This document shows, piece after piece, positions 21,975 through 37,399 of a DNA stretch of 64,000 nt; positions within the stretch are counted from its first letter, which is position 1; every line of letters starts with the position of its first letter. The stretch is from Xestospongia bergquistia (Eukaryota > Porifera > Demospongiae > Haplosclerida > Petrosiidae). The stretch spans positions 4,301,155-4,365,154 of the forward strand of contig OZ014422.1 of the NCBI GenBank assembly GCA_963965975.1, written 5' to 3'. The notes beneath the pieces were generated by a model. The model was given only the letters and a program-made list of their open reading frames with translations, was not told where the DNA came from and did no database searches. The position numbers and the translations under genes are program-made.

Positions 21975-23688
21975 ATAAACTGCTATTAAAAGTTTAGTAA
22001 GTTGGTTTGCATTAACACTCTAAAGTCTTTAATATAAAGACGTTAGAAGGTTTAGACTATTGAGTGAAGTTTATGAAGTAAACAGCTCAGTCTAAAGGAC
22101 TCTATGAAACTAAATAAATAAAGTGCTATTAACAGTTTAGTAAGTTGGTTTGCATTAACACTCTAAAGTCTTTAAATTAAAGACTTCAGAAGCTTTAGAC
22201 TATTGAGTGAAGATTATAAAGTAAACACCTCAGTCTAAAGGACTCTATGGGACTAACTGAATTATCTGCTATTAACAGTTTAGAAAGTTGGTTTGCATTA
22301 ACACTCTAAAGTCTTTAATTTATAGACTTTAGAATGTTTAGACAATTGAGTGAAGTTTATAAAGTAAACAGCTCAGTCTAAAGGACTCGATGAAACTAAA
22401 TAAATAAACTTTATTAATAGTTCAGCAAGTTGGTTTGCATTAACACTCTAAAGTCTTTAATTTAAAGACTTTAAAAGTTTTAGACTATTGAGTAAATTTT
22501 ATAAAGTAAACTACTCAACCTAATGGACTCTATGGGACTAACTAAGTAAACTGCTATTAACAGTTTAGTAAGTTGGTTTGCATTAACACTCTGAAGTCTT
22601 TAATTTAATGACTTTAGAATGTTTAGACTATTGAGTAAATTTTATAAAGTAAACTGCTCAGTCTAAAGGACTCTATGGGACTAATGAAATAAACTACTAT
22701 TAACAGTTTAGTAAGTTGGTTTGCATTAACACTCTAAAGTCTTTAATTTAAAGACTTTAGAATGTTTTGACTGTTGAGTAAAGTTTATAAAGTAAACTGC
22801 TCAGTATAAAGGACTCTATGGGACTAACTAAATAAACTGCTATTAAAAGTTTAGTAAGTTGGTTTGCATTAACACTCTAAAGTCTTTAATATAAAGACGT
22901 TAGAAGGTTTAGACTATTGAGTGAAGTTTATGAAGTAAACAGCTCAGTCTAAAGGACTCTATGAAACTAAATAAATAAAGTGCTATTAACAGTTTAGTAA
23001 GTTGGTTTGCATTAACACTCTAAAGTCTTTAAATTAAAGACTTCAGAAGCTTTAGACTATTGAGTGAAGATTATAAAGTAAACACCTCAGTCTAAAGGAC
23101 TCTATGGGACTAACTAAATTATCTGCTATTAACAGTTTAGTAAGTTGGTTTGCATTAACACTCTAAAGTCTTTAATTTATAGACTTTAGAATGTTTAGAC
23201 AATTGAGTGAAGTTTATAACGTAAACAGCTCAGTCTAAAGGACTCGATGAAACTAAATAAATAAACTTTATTAATAGTTCAGCAAGTTGGTTTGCATTAA
23301 CACTCTAAAGTCTTTAATTTAAAGACTTTAAAAGTTTTAGACTATTGAGTAAATTTTATAAAGTAAACTACTCAACCTAATGGACTCTATGGGAGTAACT
23401 AAGTAAACTGCTATTAACAGTTTAGTAAGTTGGTTTGCATTAACACTCTGAAGTCTTTAATTTAATGACTTTAGAATGTTTAGACTATTGAGTAAATTTT
23501 ATAAAGTAAACTGCTCAGTCTAAAGGACTCTATGGGACTAATGAAATAAACTACTATTAACAGTTTAGTAAGTAGGTTTGCATTAACACTCTAAAGTCTT
23601 TAATTTAAAGACTTTAGAATGTTTTGACTGTTGAGTAAAGTTTATAAAGTAAACTGCTCAGTATAAAGGACTCTATGGGATAATGAAA
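21975..23688 (-). repeat. Tandem duplication of a six-monomer unit (857 bp)
   Basis: The unit at about 21975-22831 is repeated at about 22832-23688 with offset 857 (six monomers). Diagnostic shared variants are GCTATTAAAAG, CTTTAATATAAAGACG, TTTATGAAGTAAAC, CTTCAGAAGCTTTAG, ACTTTATTAATAGTTCAGC and CTACTCAACCTAATGG. Differences are few, so the duplication is recent compared with the divergence between adjacent monomers. Confidence 0.8.
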
Positions 23689-24542
23689 TAAACTGCTATT
23701 AACAGTTTAGTAAGTTTTTTTGCATTAAAACTCTAAAGTCTGTTAAATTAAAGTGTTTAGATGGTTTAGACTATTGAGGGAAGTTTATAAAGTAAAGAGC
23801 TTAGTCTAAAGGACACTATGGGACAAAGTAAATAAAGTGCTATTAACAGTTTAGTAAGTTGGTTTGCATTAACACTCTAAAGTCTTTAAATTAAAGAGTT
23901 TCGAGGTTTAGACTACTGACTGAATTTTATAATGTAAACAGCTCAGTCTAAAGGACTTTATGGGTCTAACTAAATAAAATTTTATTAACAGTTTAGCAAG
24001 TTGGTTTGCATTAACACTCGAAAGTCTTTAATTTAAAGACTTTAGAAGGTTTAGACTATTGATTATATTTCATAAAGTAAACTGCTCATTCTAAAGGACT
24101 CTATGTGACTAATTAAATAAACTCCTCTTAACAGTTTATTAAGTTGGTTTGCATTAACACTCCAAAGTCTTTAATTTAAAGACATTAGAAGGCTTAGACT
24201 ATTGAGTAATGTTGATAAAGTAAACAGCTCAGTCTAAAGGACTCTATGGGACTAACGAAATAAACTGCTATTAACAGTTCATTAAGTTTGTTTGCATTAA
24301 AACTCTAAAGTCTTTAATTTAAAGACTTTACAAGCTTTGGACTATTGATTGAAGTTTATAAAGTAAACAGCTCAGTCTAAAGGACTCTATGGGACTAACT
24401 AAGTAGACTGCTATTAACAGTTTAGTAAGTTGGTTTGCATTAACACTCTAAAGTCTTTAATTTAAAGACTTTAGAAGGGTTAGACTATTGAGTGAATTTT
24501 ATAAAGTAAACAGCTCAGTCTAAAGGACTCCATGGGACTAAC

Positions 24543-24584
24543 TAAATAAACTGCTATTAACAGTAAATAAAATTTTAGAAACAG
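24543..24584 (-). repeat. 21-bp partial tandem duplication inside a monomer
   Basis: TAAATAAACTGCTATTAACAG at 24543-24563 is followed directly by TAAATAAAATTTTAGAAACAG. The second half resembles the TAAATAAAATTTTATTAACAG variant of other monomers, so this may be a short insertion copied from, or a crossover with, a different subtype. Confidence 0.6.
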
Positions 24585-27500
24585 TTTAGCAAGTTGGTTT
24601 GCATTAACACTCTAATGTCTTTAATTTAAAGACTTTAGAAGGTTTACACTATTGATTGAAGTTTATAAAGTAAACTGGTCAGTCTAAAGGACTCTATGAA
24701 ACTAAATAATTAAACAGCTATTAACAGTTTAGTAAGTTGGTTTGCATTAACACTCTAAAGTCTTTAATTTAAAGACTTTAGAAGGTTTAGAATACTGAGT
24801 AAATATTACAAAGTAAACTGGTCAGTCTAAAGGACTCTATGAAACTAAATAAATAAAGTGCTATTAACAGTTTAGTAAGTTGGTTTGCTTTCAAACTCTA
24901 AAGTCTTTAATTTTAAGACTTTAGAATGTTTAGACTATTGAGTGAAGTTTATAAAGTAAACCGCTCACTCTAAAGGACTCTATGGGACTGACTAAATAAA
25001 CTGGTATTAACAGTTTAGTAAGTTGCTTTGCCATAACACTCTAAAGTCTTTAATTTAAAGACTTTAGAAGGTTGTGACTATTGAGTGAAGTTTATAAAGT
25101 AAACAGCTCACTCTAAAGGACTCTATGGGACTAACTAAATAAACTGCTATTAACAGTTTAGTAAGTTTGTTTGCATTAACACTCTAAAGTCTTTAATTAA
25201 AGATTTTAGAAGGTTTAGAATACTTAGTAAATTTTAAAAAGTAAACTGCTCAGTCTAAACGACTCTATGGGACTAACTAAATAAACTGCTATTAACATTT
25301 TAGTAAGATGTTTTACATTAACACTCTAAAGTCTTTAATTTCAAGACTTTAGAAATTTGTGACTATTGAGTGAAGTTTATAAAGTAAACAGCTCAGTCTA
25401 AAGGACTCTATGAAACTAAATATATAAACTGCTATTAACAGTTTAGTAAGTTGGTTTGCATTAACACTCTAAAGTCTTTAATTTAAAGACTTTAGAAGGT
25501 TTAGACTATTGAGTATGTTGATAAAATAAACTGGTCAGTCTAAAGGACTCTATGGGACTAACGAAATAAACTGCCATTAACAGTTCATTAAGTTGGTTTG
25601 CATTAAATCTCTAAAGTCTTTAATTTAAAGACTTTAGAAGGTTGTGACAATTGAGGGAAGTTTATAAAGTAAACAGCTCATTCTAAAGGACTCTATGAAA
25701 CTAAATAAATAAACTGCTATTAACTGTTTAGTAAGTTGGTTTGCATTAACACTCAAAAGTCTTTAATTTAAAGACTTTAGAAGGTTTAGACTATTGAGTA
25801 AATTTTATGAAGTGAACTGCTCAGTCTAAAGGACTCTGTTTGACTAATGAAATAAACTACTATTAAAAGATTAGTAAGTTGGTTTGCATTAACATTATAA
25901 AGTCTTTAATTTAAAGACTTTAGAATGTTCGTACTGTTGAGTAAAGTTTATAAAGTAAAATGCTCAGTCTAAAGGACTCTATGGGACTAATGAAATAAAC
26001 TGCTATTAACAGTTTAGTAAGTTTTTTTGCATTAACACTCTAAAGTCTTTAAAATAAAGTGTTTAGAAGGTTTAGATTATTTAGTGAAGTTTATAAAGTA
26101 AAGAGCTTAGTCTAAAGGACTCTATCTGACAAAGTAAATAAACTGCTATTAACAGTTTAGCAAGTTGGTTTGCATTAACACTCTAAAGTCTTTAATTTAA
26201 AGACTTTAGAAGGTTTAGAATACTCAGTAAATTTTATAAAGTAAACTGGTCAGTCTAAAGAACTCCATGGGACTAACAAAATAAACTGCTATTAACAGTT
26301 TAGTAACTAGGTTTGCATTAACACTCTAAAGTCTTTAATTTAAAGACTTTAGAAGGTTGTGACTAGTAAGTGAAGTTTATAAAGTAAAGAGCTCAGTCTA
26401 AAGGACTCTATTAAACTAAATAAATAAAGTGCTATTAACAGTTTAGTAAGTTGGTTTGCATTAACACTCAAAAGTCTTTAAATTAAAGACTTTAGACTGT
26501 TTAGACTATTCAGTGAATTTTATAAAGTAAACAGCTCAGTCTTAAGGACTCTATGAAACTAAATAAATAAAGTGCTATTAACAGTTTAGTAAGTTCGTTT
26601 GCATTAACACACTAAAGTCTTTAAATTAAAGAGTTCAGAAGGTTTAGACTACTGATTGAAGTTTATAATGTAAACAGCTCAGTCTAAAGGACTCTCTGAG
26701 AGTAACTAAATAAACTGCTATTAACAGTTTAGTAAGTTGGTTTGCTTTAACACTCTAAAGTCTTTAATTTAAAGACTTTAGAAGGTTTAGACAATTGAGT
26801 GAAGTTTATAAAGAAAACAGCTCAGTCTAAAGAACTCTATGGGACTAACTAAATAAACTACTATTAACAGTTTAGTAAGTTGGTTTGCATTAACACTCTA
26901 AAGTCTTTAATTTAAAGAATTTAGAAGGTTTAGAATACTGAGTAAATTTTATAAAGTAAACTGGTCAGTCTAAAGGACTCTACGGGACTAACTAAATAAA
27001 CTGCTATTAACAGTTTAGTATGTAGGTTTGCATTAACACTGTAAAGTCTTTAATTTAAAGAATTTAGAAGGTTTGGAATACTGAGTAACTTTTGTAAAGT
27101 AAATTGGTCAGTCCAAAGGAATCTACGGGACTAACTAAATAAACTGCTATTAACAGTTTAATATGTAGGTTTGCATTAACACTCTAAAGTCTTTAATTTA
27201 AAGACTTTAGAAGGTTGCGACTATTGAGTGATGTTTATAAAGTAAACTGCTCAATCTTAAGGACTCTATGGGACTAACTTAATAAACTTTTATTAACAGT
27301 TTAGCAAGTTGGTTTGCATTAACACTCTAAAGTCTTTAATTTAAAGACGTTAGAAGGTTTTGACTATTGAGTGAAGATTATAAAGTAAACAGCTCAGTCT
27401 AAAGGACTCTATGAAACTAAATAAATAAAGTGCTATTAACAGTTTAGTAAGTTTGTTTGCATTAACACTATAAAGTCTTTAATTAAAACACCTTAGAAGA

Positions 27501-30500
27501 TTTAGACTACTGATTGAAGTTTATAAAGTAAACACCTCAGTCTAAAGGACTCTATGGGACTAACTAAATAAACTGCTATAAACAGTTTAGTAAGTTGGTT
27601 TGCATTTAACACTCTAAAGTCTTTAATTTAAAGACTTTAGAAGGTTTAGACTATTGAGTGAACTTTATAAAGTAAACAGCTCAATCTAAAGGACTCGATG
27701 GGAAGAGCTAAATAAACTGCTATTAACAGTTTAGTAAGTTGGTTTGCATTAACACTCTAAAGTCTTTAACTTAAAGAATTTAGAATATTTAGAATACTGA
27801 ATAAATTTTATAAATTAAACTGGTCAGTCTAAAGGACCCTATGGGACTAAGTAAATAAACTGCTATTAACCGTTTAGTAAGTTGGTTTGCGTTAACACTC
27901 TAATGTCTTCAATTTAAAGACTTTAGAAATTTGTGACTATTGAGTGAAGTTTATAAAGTAAACTGCTCAGTCTAAAGGACTCTATGAAACTAAATAAATA
28001 AACTGCTATTAAATGATTAGTAAGTTGGTTTGCATTAACACTCTAAAGTCTTTAATTTAAAGAGTTTAAAAGGTTTAGACTATTGAGTGAAGTTTATAAA
28101 GTAAATTGGTCAGTCTAAAGGACTATATGGGACTAACTAAATAAACTGCTATTAACAGTTTAGTAAGTTCGTTTGCATTAACACTCTAAAGTCTTTAATT
28201 TAATGACTTTAGATGGTTTAGACTATTGAGTAAAGTTCAGAAAGTCAACTGCTCATTCTAAAGGTCTCCATGGGACGAAGTAAATGAACTGCTATTAACA
28301 GTTTAGTAAGGTGGTTTGCAATAACACTCTAAAGTCTTTAAATTAAAGAGTTTAGAAGGTTTAGGCTATTGAGTGAAGTTTTTAAAGTAAACAGCTCAGT
28401 CTAAAGGAATCCATGGGACTAACTAAATAAACTACTATTAACAGTTTAGTAATTTGGTTTGCGTTAACACTCTAAAGTCTTTAATTTAAAGAAGTTAGAA
28501 GGTTTAGACTATTGAGTGAAGTTTATAAAGTAAAGAGCTCAGTCTAAAGGACTCTATGAAACTAAATATATAAAGTGCCATTAACAGTTTAGTAAGTTGG
28601 TTTGCATTAACACTCCAAAGTCTTTGAATTAAAGACTTTAGAAGGTTTAGACTATTGAGTGAACTTTATAAAGTAAACAGCTCAGTCTAAAGACCCTATG
28701 GGACTAACTAAATAATCTGCTATTAACAGTTTAGTAAGTTGGTTTGCATTAACACTCTAAAGTCTTTAATTTAAAGACTTTAGAAGGTTTAAACTATTGA
28801 GTAAATTTTATAAAGTAAACTGGTCAGTCTAAAGGACTCTATGGGACTAACGAAATAAACTGCTATTAACAGTTTAGTAAGTTGCTTTGCATTAACACTC
28901 TAAAGTCTTTAATTTAAAGACTTTAGAATGTTGTCACTATTGAGTGAAGTTTATAAAGTAAACAGCTCAGTCTAAAGGACTCTATGGGACTAACTAAATA
29001 AACTGCTATTAACAGTTTAGTAAGTTGGTTTGCAGTAAAACTCTAAAATCTTTAATTTAAAGACATTAGAAGGTTTAGACAATTGAGTAAAGTTTATAAA
29101 GTAAACTGGTCAGTCTAATGGACTCTATGGGACTAATGAAATAAGCTACTATTAACAGTTTAGTAAGTTGGTTTGCATTAGCACTCTAAAGTCTTTAATT
29201 TAAAGGCTTTAGAAGGTTTAGACTATTGAGTATATTTTTTAAAGAAAACTGCTCATTCTAAAAGACTCTATGGGACTCACTAAATAAACTGCTATAAACA
29301 GTTTAGTAGGTTGGTTTGCATGAACACTCTAAAGTCTTCAACTTAAAGAGTTTAGAAGGTTTAGACTATTGACTGAAGTTTATAAAGTAAAGAGCTTAGT
29401 CTAAAGGACTCTATGGGACTAACTAATATAATGTTATTAACAGTTTAGTGAATTGCTTTTCATTAACACTCTAAAGTCTTTAATTTAAAGACTTTAGAAG
29501 TTTTAGACTATTGAGTAAATTTTATAAAGTAAACTGCTCATTCTGAAGGACTCTATGGGACTAACTAAATAAACTGCTATTAACAGTTTAGTATGTTAGT
29601 TTGCATTAACACTCTAAAGTCTTTAATTTAAAGACTTTAGAATGTTTAGACTATTGAGTGAAGTTTATAAAGTAAACAGCTCAGTCTAAAGGACTCTATG
29701 AAACTCAATAAATAAACTGCTATTAACAGTTTAGTAAGTTTGTTTGCATTAACACTTTAAAGTCTTTAAATTAAAGAGTTTAGAAGGTTTAGACTTTTGA
29801 ATGAAGTTTAAAATGTAAACAGCTCAGTCTAAGGGACTCAATGGGACTAACTAAATAAATTGTTATTTACCGTTTAGCAAGTTGGTTTGCATTAACACTC
29901 TAAAGTCTTTAATTTAAAGACTTTAGAAGGTTTAGACTATTGAGTAAATTTTATAAGGTAAACTGCTCATTTTAAAGGACTCTATGGGACTAATGAAATA
30001 AACTGCTATTAACAGTTTAGTAATTTTTTTTGCATATAACACTCTAAAGTCTTTAAATTGAAGTCTTTAGAAGGTTTAGACTATTGAGTGAAGTTTATAA
30101 AGTAAAGAGCTTAGTCTAAAGGACTCTAAGGGTCAAAGTAAATAAACTGCTATTAAAAGTTTAGTAAGTTGGTTTGCATTAACACTCTAAAGTCTTTAAA
30201 TTAAAGAGCTTAGAAGGTTTAAACTATTGAGTGAAGTTTACAATTTAAACAGCTCAGTCTAAAGGACTCTATGGGGCTAACTAAATAAACTGTTTTTAAC
30301 AGTTTTGCAAGTTGGTTTGCCTTAATACTCTAAAGTCTTTAATTTAAAGACGTTAGAAGGATTAGACTATTGAGTGAAGTTTATAAAGTGAACAGCTCAG
30401 TCTAAAAGACTCTATGAAACTAAATAAATAAACTGCTTTAAACAGTTTAGTAGTTGGTTTTCATTAACACTCTAAAGTCTTTAATTTAAACACTTTTGAA

Positions 30501-33500
30501 GGTTTAGACTATTGAGTGAATTTTATAAAGTAAACAGCTCAGTCTAAAGGACTCTATGGGTCTAACTAAATGAACTGCTATTAACAGTTTAGTAAGTTGG
30601 TTAGCATTAACACTCTAAAGTCTTCAATTTAATGATTTTAGAAGGTTTAGTATACTAAGTAAATTTTATAAAGTAAACTGGTCAGTCTGAAGGACTCCAT
30701 GGGATTAACTAAATAAACTGCTATTAACAGCTTAGTAAGTAGGTTTGCATTAAGACTCATAAGTCTTTAATTTAAAGACTTTAGATGGTTTTGACTATTG
30801 AGTGAAGTTTATATAGTAAACAGCTCAGTCTAACGGACCTATGAAAATAATAAATAAAGTGCTATTAACAGTTTAGTAAGTTGGTTTGCATTAACACTCT
30901 AAAGTCTTTAAATTAAAGACTTTAGAAGGTTTAGACTATTGAGTGAAGTTTATAAAGTAAACCGCTCAGTCTAAAGGACTCTATGGGACTAACTAAATAA
31001 ACTGCTGTTAACTGTTTAGTAAGTTGGTTTGCATTACCACTCTAAAATCTTTAAATTAAAGAGTTTAAAAGGTTTAGACTATTGAGTGAAGTTTATAATG
31101 TAAACAGCTCAGTCTAAAGGACTCTATGGGACTAATTAAATAAACTGTTATAAGCAGTTTAGCAAGTTGGTTTGCATTAACACTCTAAAGTCTTTAATTT
31201 AAAGACGTTAGAAGGTTTAGACTATTGAGTGAAGTTTATAAAGTTAACAGCTCAGTCTAAAGGACTCTATGAAACTAAGTAAATAAAGTGCTATTAACAG
31301 TTTAGTAAGTTGGTTTTGCATTAACACTCTAAAGTCTTTAAATTAAAGGCTCTAGAAGGTTTAGACTATTGAGTGAAGTTTATAAAGTAAACAGCTCAGT
31401 CTAAAGGACTCTATGGGAATAACTAAATAATCTGCTATGAACAGTTTAGGAAGTTTGTTTGCATTAACACTCTAAGTTTTAATTTAAAGACTTTAGAAGG
31501 TTTATACTATTAAGTAAATTTTATAAAGTAAACTGGTCAGTCTAAAGGACTCTATGGGATTAACGAAATAAACTGCTATTAACAGTTTAGTAAGTTGGTT
31601 TGCATTAACACTCTAAAGTCTTTAATTTAAAGACTTTAGAAGGTTGTGACTATTGAGTGAATGTTATAAAATAAAAAGCTCTGTCTAAAGGACTCTTTGA
31701 AACTATAAAAATAAACTGCTTTTAACAGTTCAGTAAGTTGGTTTGCATTAACACTTTAAAGTTTTTAATTTAAAGACTTTAGAAGGTTTAAACTATTGAG
31801 TAAATTTTATAAAGTAAACTGGTCAGTCTAAAGGACTCTATGGGACTAACGAAATAAACTGCTATTAACAGTTTAGTAAGTTGGTTTGCATTAACACTCT
31901 AAAGTCTTCAATTTAAAGACTTTGGAAAGTTGTGACTATTGAGTGAAGTTTATAAAGTAAAAAGCTCAGTCTAAAGGACTCTTTGGGACTAACTAAATAA
32001 ACTGCTATTAAAAGTTTAGTAAGTTTGTTTGCATTAAAGCTCTAAAGTCTTTAATTTAAAGACTTTAGAAGGTTTAGACAATTGAGTAAAGTTTATAAAG
32101 TAAACTGCTTAGTCTAAAGGACTCTATGGGACTAATGAAATAAACTACTATTAACAGTTTAGTAAGTTTGTTTGCATTAACACTATACAGTGATTAATTT
32201 TAAGACTTTAGAAGGTTTAGACTATTGAGTATATTTTTTAAAGTAAACTGCTCATTCTAAAGGACTCTATGGGACTCACTAAAAAAACTGCTATAAGCAG
32301 TTTAGTAAGTCGGTTTGCATTAACACTCTAAAGTCTTTAACTTAAAAAGTTTAGAAGGTTTAGACTATTGAGTGAAGTTTATAAAGTAAAGAGCTTAGTC
32401 TAAAGGACTCTATGGAACTAACTAAATATACTGTTATTAACAGTTTAGTAAATAGGTTTTCATTAACACTCGAAAGTCTTTAATTTAAAGACTTTAGAAG
32501 TTTTAGACTATTGAGTAAATTTTATAAAGTAAACTGCTCATTCTGAAGGACTGTATGGGACTAACTAAATAAACTGCTATTAATAGTTTAGTAAGTTAGT
32601 TTGCATTAACACTTTAAAGTCTTTAATTTAAAGACTTTAGAATGTTTAGACTATTGAGTGAAGTTTATAAAGTAAACAGCTCAGTCTAAAGGACTCTATG
32701 AAGCTAAATAAATAAACTGCTATTAACAGTTTAGTAAGTTGGTTTGCATTAAAACTCTAAAGTCTTTAATTTAAAGACTTTAGAAGGTTGCAACAATTGA
32801 GTGGAGTTTATAAAGTAAACAGCTCTGTCTAAAGGACTCTATGAAACTAAATAAATAAACTGCTATTAACAGTTTACTTAGTTGGTTTGCATTAACACTC
32901 TAAAGTCTTTAAATTAAAGAGTTTAGAAGGTTTAGACTATTGAGTGAAGTTTATAATTTAAACAGCTCAGTCTAAAGGACTCTATGGGACTAACTAAATA
33001 AACTGTTCTTAACAGTTTTGCAAGTTGGTTTGCCTTAACACTCTAAAGTCTTTAATTTAAAGATGTTAGAATGTTTAGACTATTGAGTGAAGTTTATAAA
33101 GTAAACAGCTCAGTCTAAAAGACTCTATGAAACTAAATAAATAAACTGCTTTAAAAAGTTTAGTAAGTTGTTTTGCATTAACACTCTAAAGTCTTTAATT
33201 TAAACAGTTTAGAAAGTTTAGACTATTGAGTGAAGTATTTAAAGTAAACAGCTCAGTCTAAAGGACTCTATGGGTCTAACTAAATGAACAGCTATTAACA
33301 GTTTAGTAAGTTGGTTAGCATTAACACTCTAAAGTCTTTAATTTAAAGAATTTAGAAGGTTTAGTATACTAAGTAAAATTTATAAAGTAAACTGGTCAGT
33401 CTGGAGGACTCTATGGGACTAACTAAATAAACTGCTTTTAACAGTTTAGTAAGTAGGTTTGCATTAAAACTCTAAAGTCTTTAATTTAAAGACTATAGAA

Positions 33501-36500
33501 GGTTTTGACTATTGATTGAAGTTTATAAAGTAAACAGCTCAGACTAAAGGACACTACGAAACTAAGTAAATAAAGTGCTATTGACAGTTAAGTAAGTTGG
33601 TTTGCATTAACACTCTAAAGTCTTTAAATTAAAGACTTTAGAAGGTTTAGACTATTGAGTGAAGTTTAAAAAGTAAACTGCTCATTCTAAAGGACTCTAT
33701 GGGACTAACTAAATAAACTGCTATTAACAGTTTAGTAAGTTGGTTTGCATTAACACTCTAAGTCTTTAATTTAAAGACTTTAGAAGGTTGTGACTATTGA
33801 GTGAATGTTATAAAGTAAAAAGCTCAGTCTAAAGGACTCTTTGAAACTATATATATAAACTGCTTTTAACAGTTTAGTAAGTTTGTTTGCATTAACACTC
33901 TAAAGTCTTTAATTTAAAGACTTTCGAAGGTTTAGACTATTGACTGAAGTTTATAAAGTAAACAGCTCTGTCTAAAGGACTCTATGGGACTAATGAAATA
34001 ATCTACTATTAAGAGTTTAGTAAGTTGGTGTGCATTAACACTCTAAAATCTTTAATTTAAAGACTTTAGAAGTTTTGGACTGTTGAGTAAAGTTTATAAA
34101 GTAAGCTGCTCAGTCTTAAGGACTCTATGGTACTAATGAAATAAACTGCTATTAACAGTTTAGTAAGTTGTTTTGCATATAACACTCTAAAGTCTTCAAA
34201 TTAAAGTCTTTAGAAGGTTTAGACTATTGAGTGAAGTTTATAAAGTAAAGAGCGTAGTCTAAAGAAATCTATGGGACAAAGTAAATAAAAAGTATTAACA
34301 GTTTAGTAAGTTGGTTTGCATTAACACTCTAAAGTCTTTAAATTAAAGAGTTTATAAAGTTTAGACTATTGAGTGAATTTTATAATTTGAACAGCTCAAT
34401 CTAAAGGACTCTATGGGACTAACTAAATTAGCTGTTATTAACAGTTTAGCAAGTTGGTTTGCATTAACACTCTAAAGTCTTTAATTTAAAGACGTTAGAA
34501 GGTTTAGACTATTGAGTGAAGTTTATAAAGTAAACAGCTCAGTCTAAAAGACTCTATGAAACTAAATAAATAAACTGCTTTAAACAGTTTAGTAAGTTGG
34601 TTTGCATTAACAATCTAAAGTCTTTAATTTAAACACTTTAGACGGTTTAGACTATTGAGTGAAGTATATAAAGTAAACAGCTCAGTCTAAAGGACTCTAT
34701 GGGTCGAACTAAATGAACAGCTATTAACAGTTTAGTAAGTTGGTTAGCATTAACACTCTAAAGTCTTTAATTTAAAGAATTTAGAAGGTTTAGTATACTA
34801 AGTAAATTTTATAAAGTAAACTGGTCAGTCTGGAGGACTCTATGGGACTAACTAAATGAACAGCTATTAACAGTTTAGTAAGTAGGTTTGCATTAACACT
34901 TTAAAGTCTTTAATTTAAAGACTTTAGAAGGTTTTGACTATTGATTGAAGTTTATAAAGTAAACAGCTCAGTCTAAAGGACTCTATGAAACTAAATAAAT
35001 AAAGTCCTATTAACAGTTTAGTAAGTTGGTTTGCATTAACACTTTAAAGTCTTTAAATTACAGACTTTAGAAGGTTTAGACTATTGAGTGAAGTTTATAA
35101 GGTAAACTGCTCATTCTAAAGGATTCTATGGGACTAACTAAATAACCTGCTATTAACAGTTTAGTAAGTTGGTTTGCATTAACAGTCTAAAGTCTTTAAA
35201 TTAAAGACTTTAGAAGGTTTGGACTATTTAGTGAAGTTTATAAAGTAAACTGCTCATTCTAAAGGACTCTATGGGACTAACTAAATAAACGGCTATTAAC
35301 AGTTTAGTAAGTTGGTTTGCATTAACACTCTAAAGTCTTTAAATTAAAGAGTTTAGAAGGTTTAGACTATTGAGTGAAGTTTATAATGTAAACAGCTCAG
35401 TCTAAAGGACTCTATGGGACTAATTAAATAAACTGTTATAAACAGTTTAGCAAGTTGGTTTGCATTAACACTCTAAAGTATTTAATTTAAAGACTTTAGA
35501 AGGTTTAGACTATTGAGTGAAGATTGTAAAGTAAACAGCTCAGTCTAAAGGACTCTATGAAACTAAGTAAATAAAGTGCTATTAACAGTTTAGTGAGTTT
35601 GTTTGCATTAACTCTCTAAAGTCTTTAAATTAAAGACTTTAGGAAGTTTAGACTATTGAGTGAAGTTTATAAAGTAAACCGCTCAGTCTAAAGGACTCAA
35701 TGGGACTAACTAAATAATCTGCTTTTAACAGTTAAGTAAGTTTGTTTGCATTAACAATCTAAGTTTTAATTTAAAGACTTTAGAAGCTTTAGACTATTGA
35801 GTAAATTTTATAAAGTAAACTGGTCAGTCTAAAGGACTCAATGGGACTAATTAAATAAACTGTTATAAACAGTTTAGCAAGTTGGTTCGCATTAACACTC
35901 TAAAGTATTTAATTTAAAGACTTTAGAAGGTTTAGACTATTGAATGAAGTTTATAAAGTAAACAACTCTGTCTAAAGGACTCTATGGGACTAACTAAATA
36001 AACTGCTATTAACAGTTTAGTAAGTTCGTTTGCATTAACACTCTGAAGTCTTTTATTTAAAGACTTTAGAAGGTTTAGACTATTGAGTGAAGTTTATAAA
36101 GTAAACAGCTCAGTCTAAAGGACTCTATAGGACTAACTAAATAAACTGCTATTAACAGTTTAGTAAGTTGGTTTGCATTAACACTCTAAAGTCTTTTATT
36201 TAAAGAATTTAGAAGGTTTAGAAAACTGAGTAAATTTTATAAAAAAACTGGTCAGTCTAAAGGACTCTATGGGACTAACTAAATAAACTGCTATTAACAG
36301 TTTTGTAAGTTGGTTTGCATTAGCACTCTAAAGTATTTTATTTAAAGACTTTAGAAATTTGTGACTATTGAGTGAAATTTTTAAAGTAAACAGGTCAGTC
36401 TAAAGGACTCTATGAAACTAAGTAAATACACTGCTATTAAAAGATTAGTAAGTTTGTTTGCTTTAACACTCTAAAGTCTTTAAATTAAAGACTTTAGAAG

Positions 36501-37399
36501 GTTAAGACTATTGAGTGAAGTTTATAAAGAAAACAGGTCAGTCTAAAGGACTGTATGGTACTAACTAAATAAACTGCTATTAACAGTTTAGTAACTTGTT
36601 TTGCATTAACACTCTAAAGTCTTTAAATTAAAGTGGTTAGAATGTTTAGACTATTGAGTGAAGTTTATAAAGTAAAGACCTTAGCCTAAGCACTCTATGG
36701 GACTAAGTAAATAAACTGTTATTAACAGTTTAGTAAGTTGGTTTGCATTAACACTCTAAAGTCTTTAATTTAAAGACTGTCGAAGGTTTAGACTATTGAG
36801 TGAATTTTATAAAGTAAACTGGTCAGTCTAAAGGACTCTATGGGACTAACTAAATAAACTGCTATTAACAGTTTAGTAAGTTGGTTTGCATTAACACTAC
36901 AAAGTCTTTAAATTAAAGAGTTTAGAAGGTTTAGACTATTGAGAGAAGTTTATAAAGTAAACAGCTCAGTCTAAAGGACTCTATGAAACTAAATAAATAG
37001 AGTGCTATTAACAATTTAGTAAGTTTGTTTGCATTAACACTCTAAAGTCTTTAATTTAAAGACTTTAGAAGGTTTAGACTATAGAGTGATGTTTATAATA
37101 TAAACTGCTCATTCTAAAGGACTCTATGGGAGTAACTAAAGAAACTGCTATTAACAGTTTAGTACGTTGGTTTGCATTAATACTCTAAAGTCTTTAAATT
37201 AAAGAGTTTAGAAGGTTTAGACTATTGTGTGAAGTTTATAATTTAAACAGCTCTGTATAAAGGACTATATTGGACTAACTAAATAAACTGTTATTAACAG
37301 TTTAGTAAGTTGGTTTGCATTAACACTCTAAAGTCTTTAATTTAAAGACGTTAGAAGGTTTAGACTATTGAGTGAAGTTTATATGTAAACAGCTCAGTC

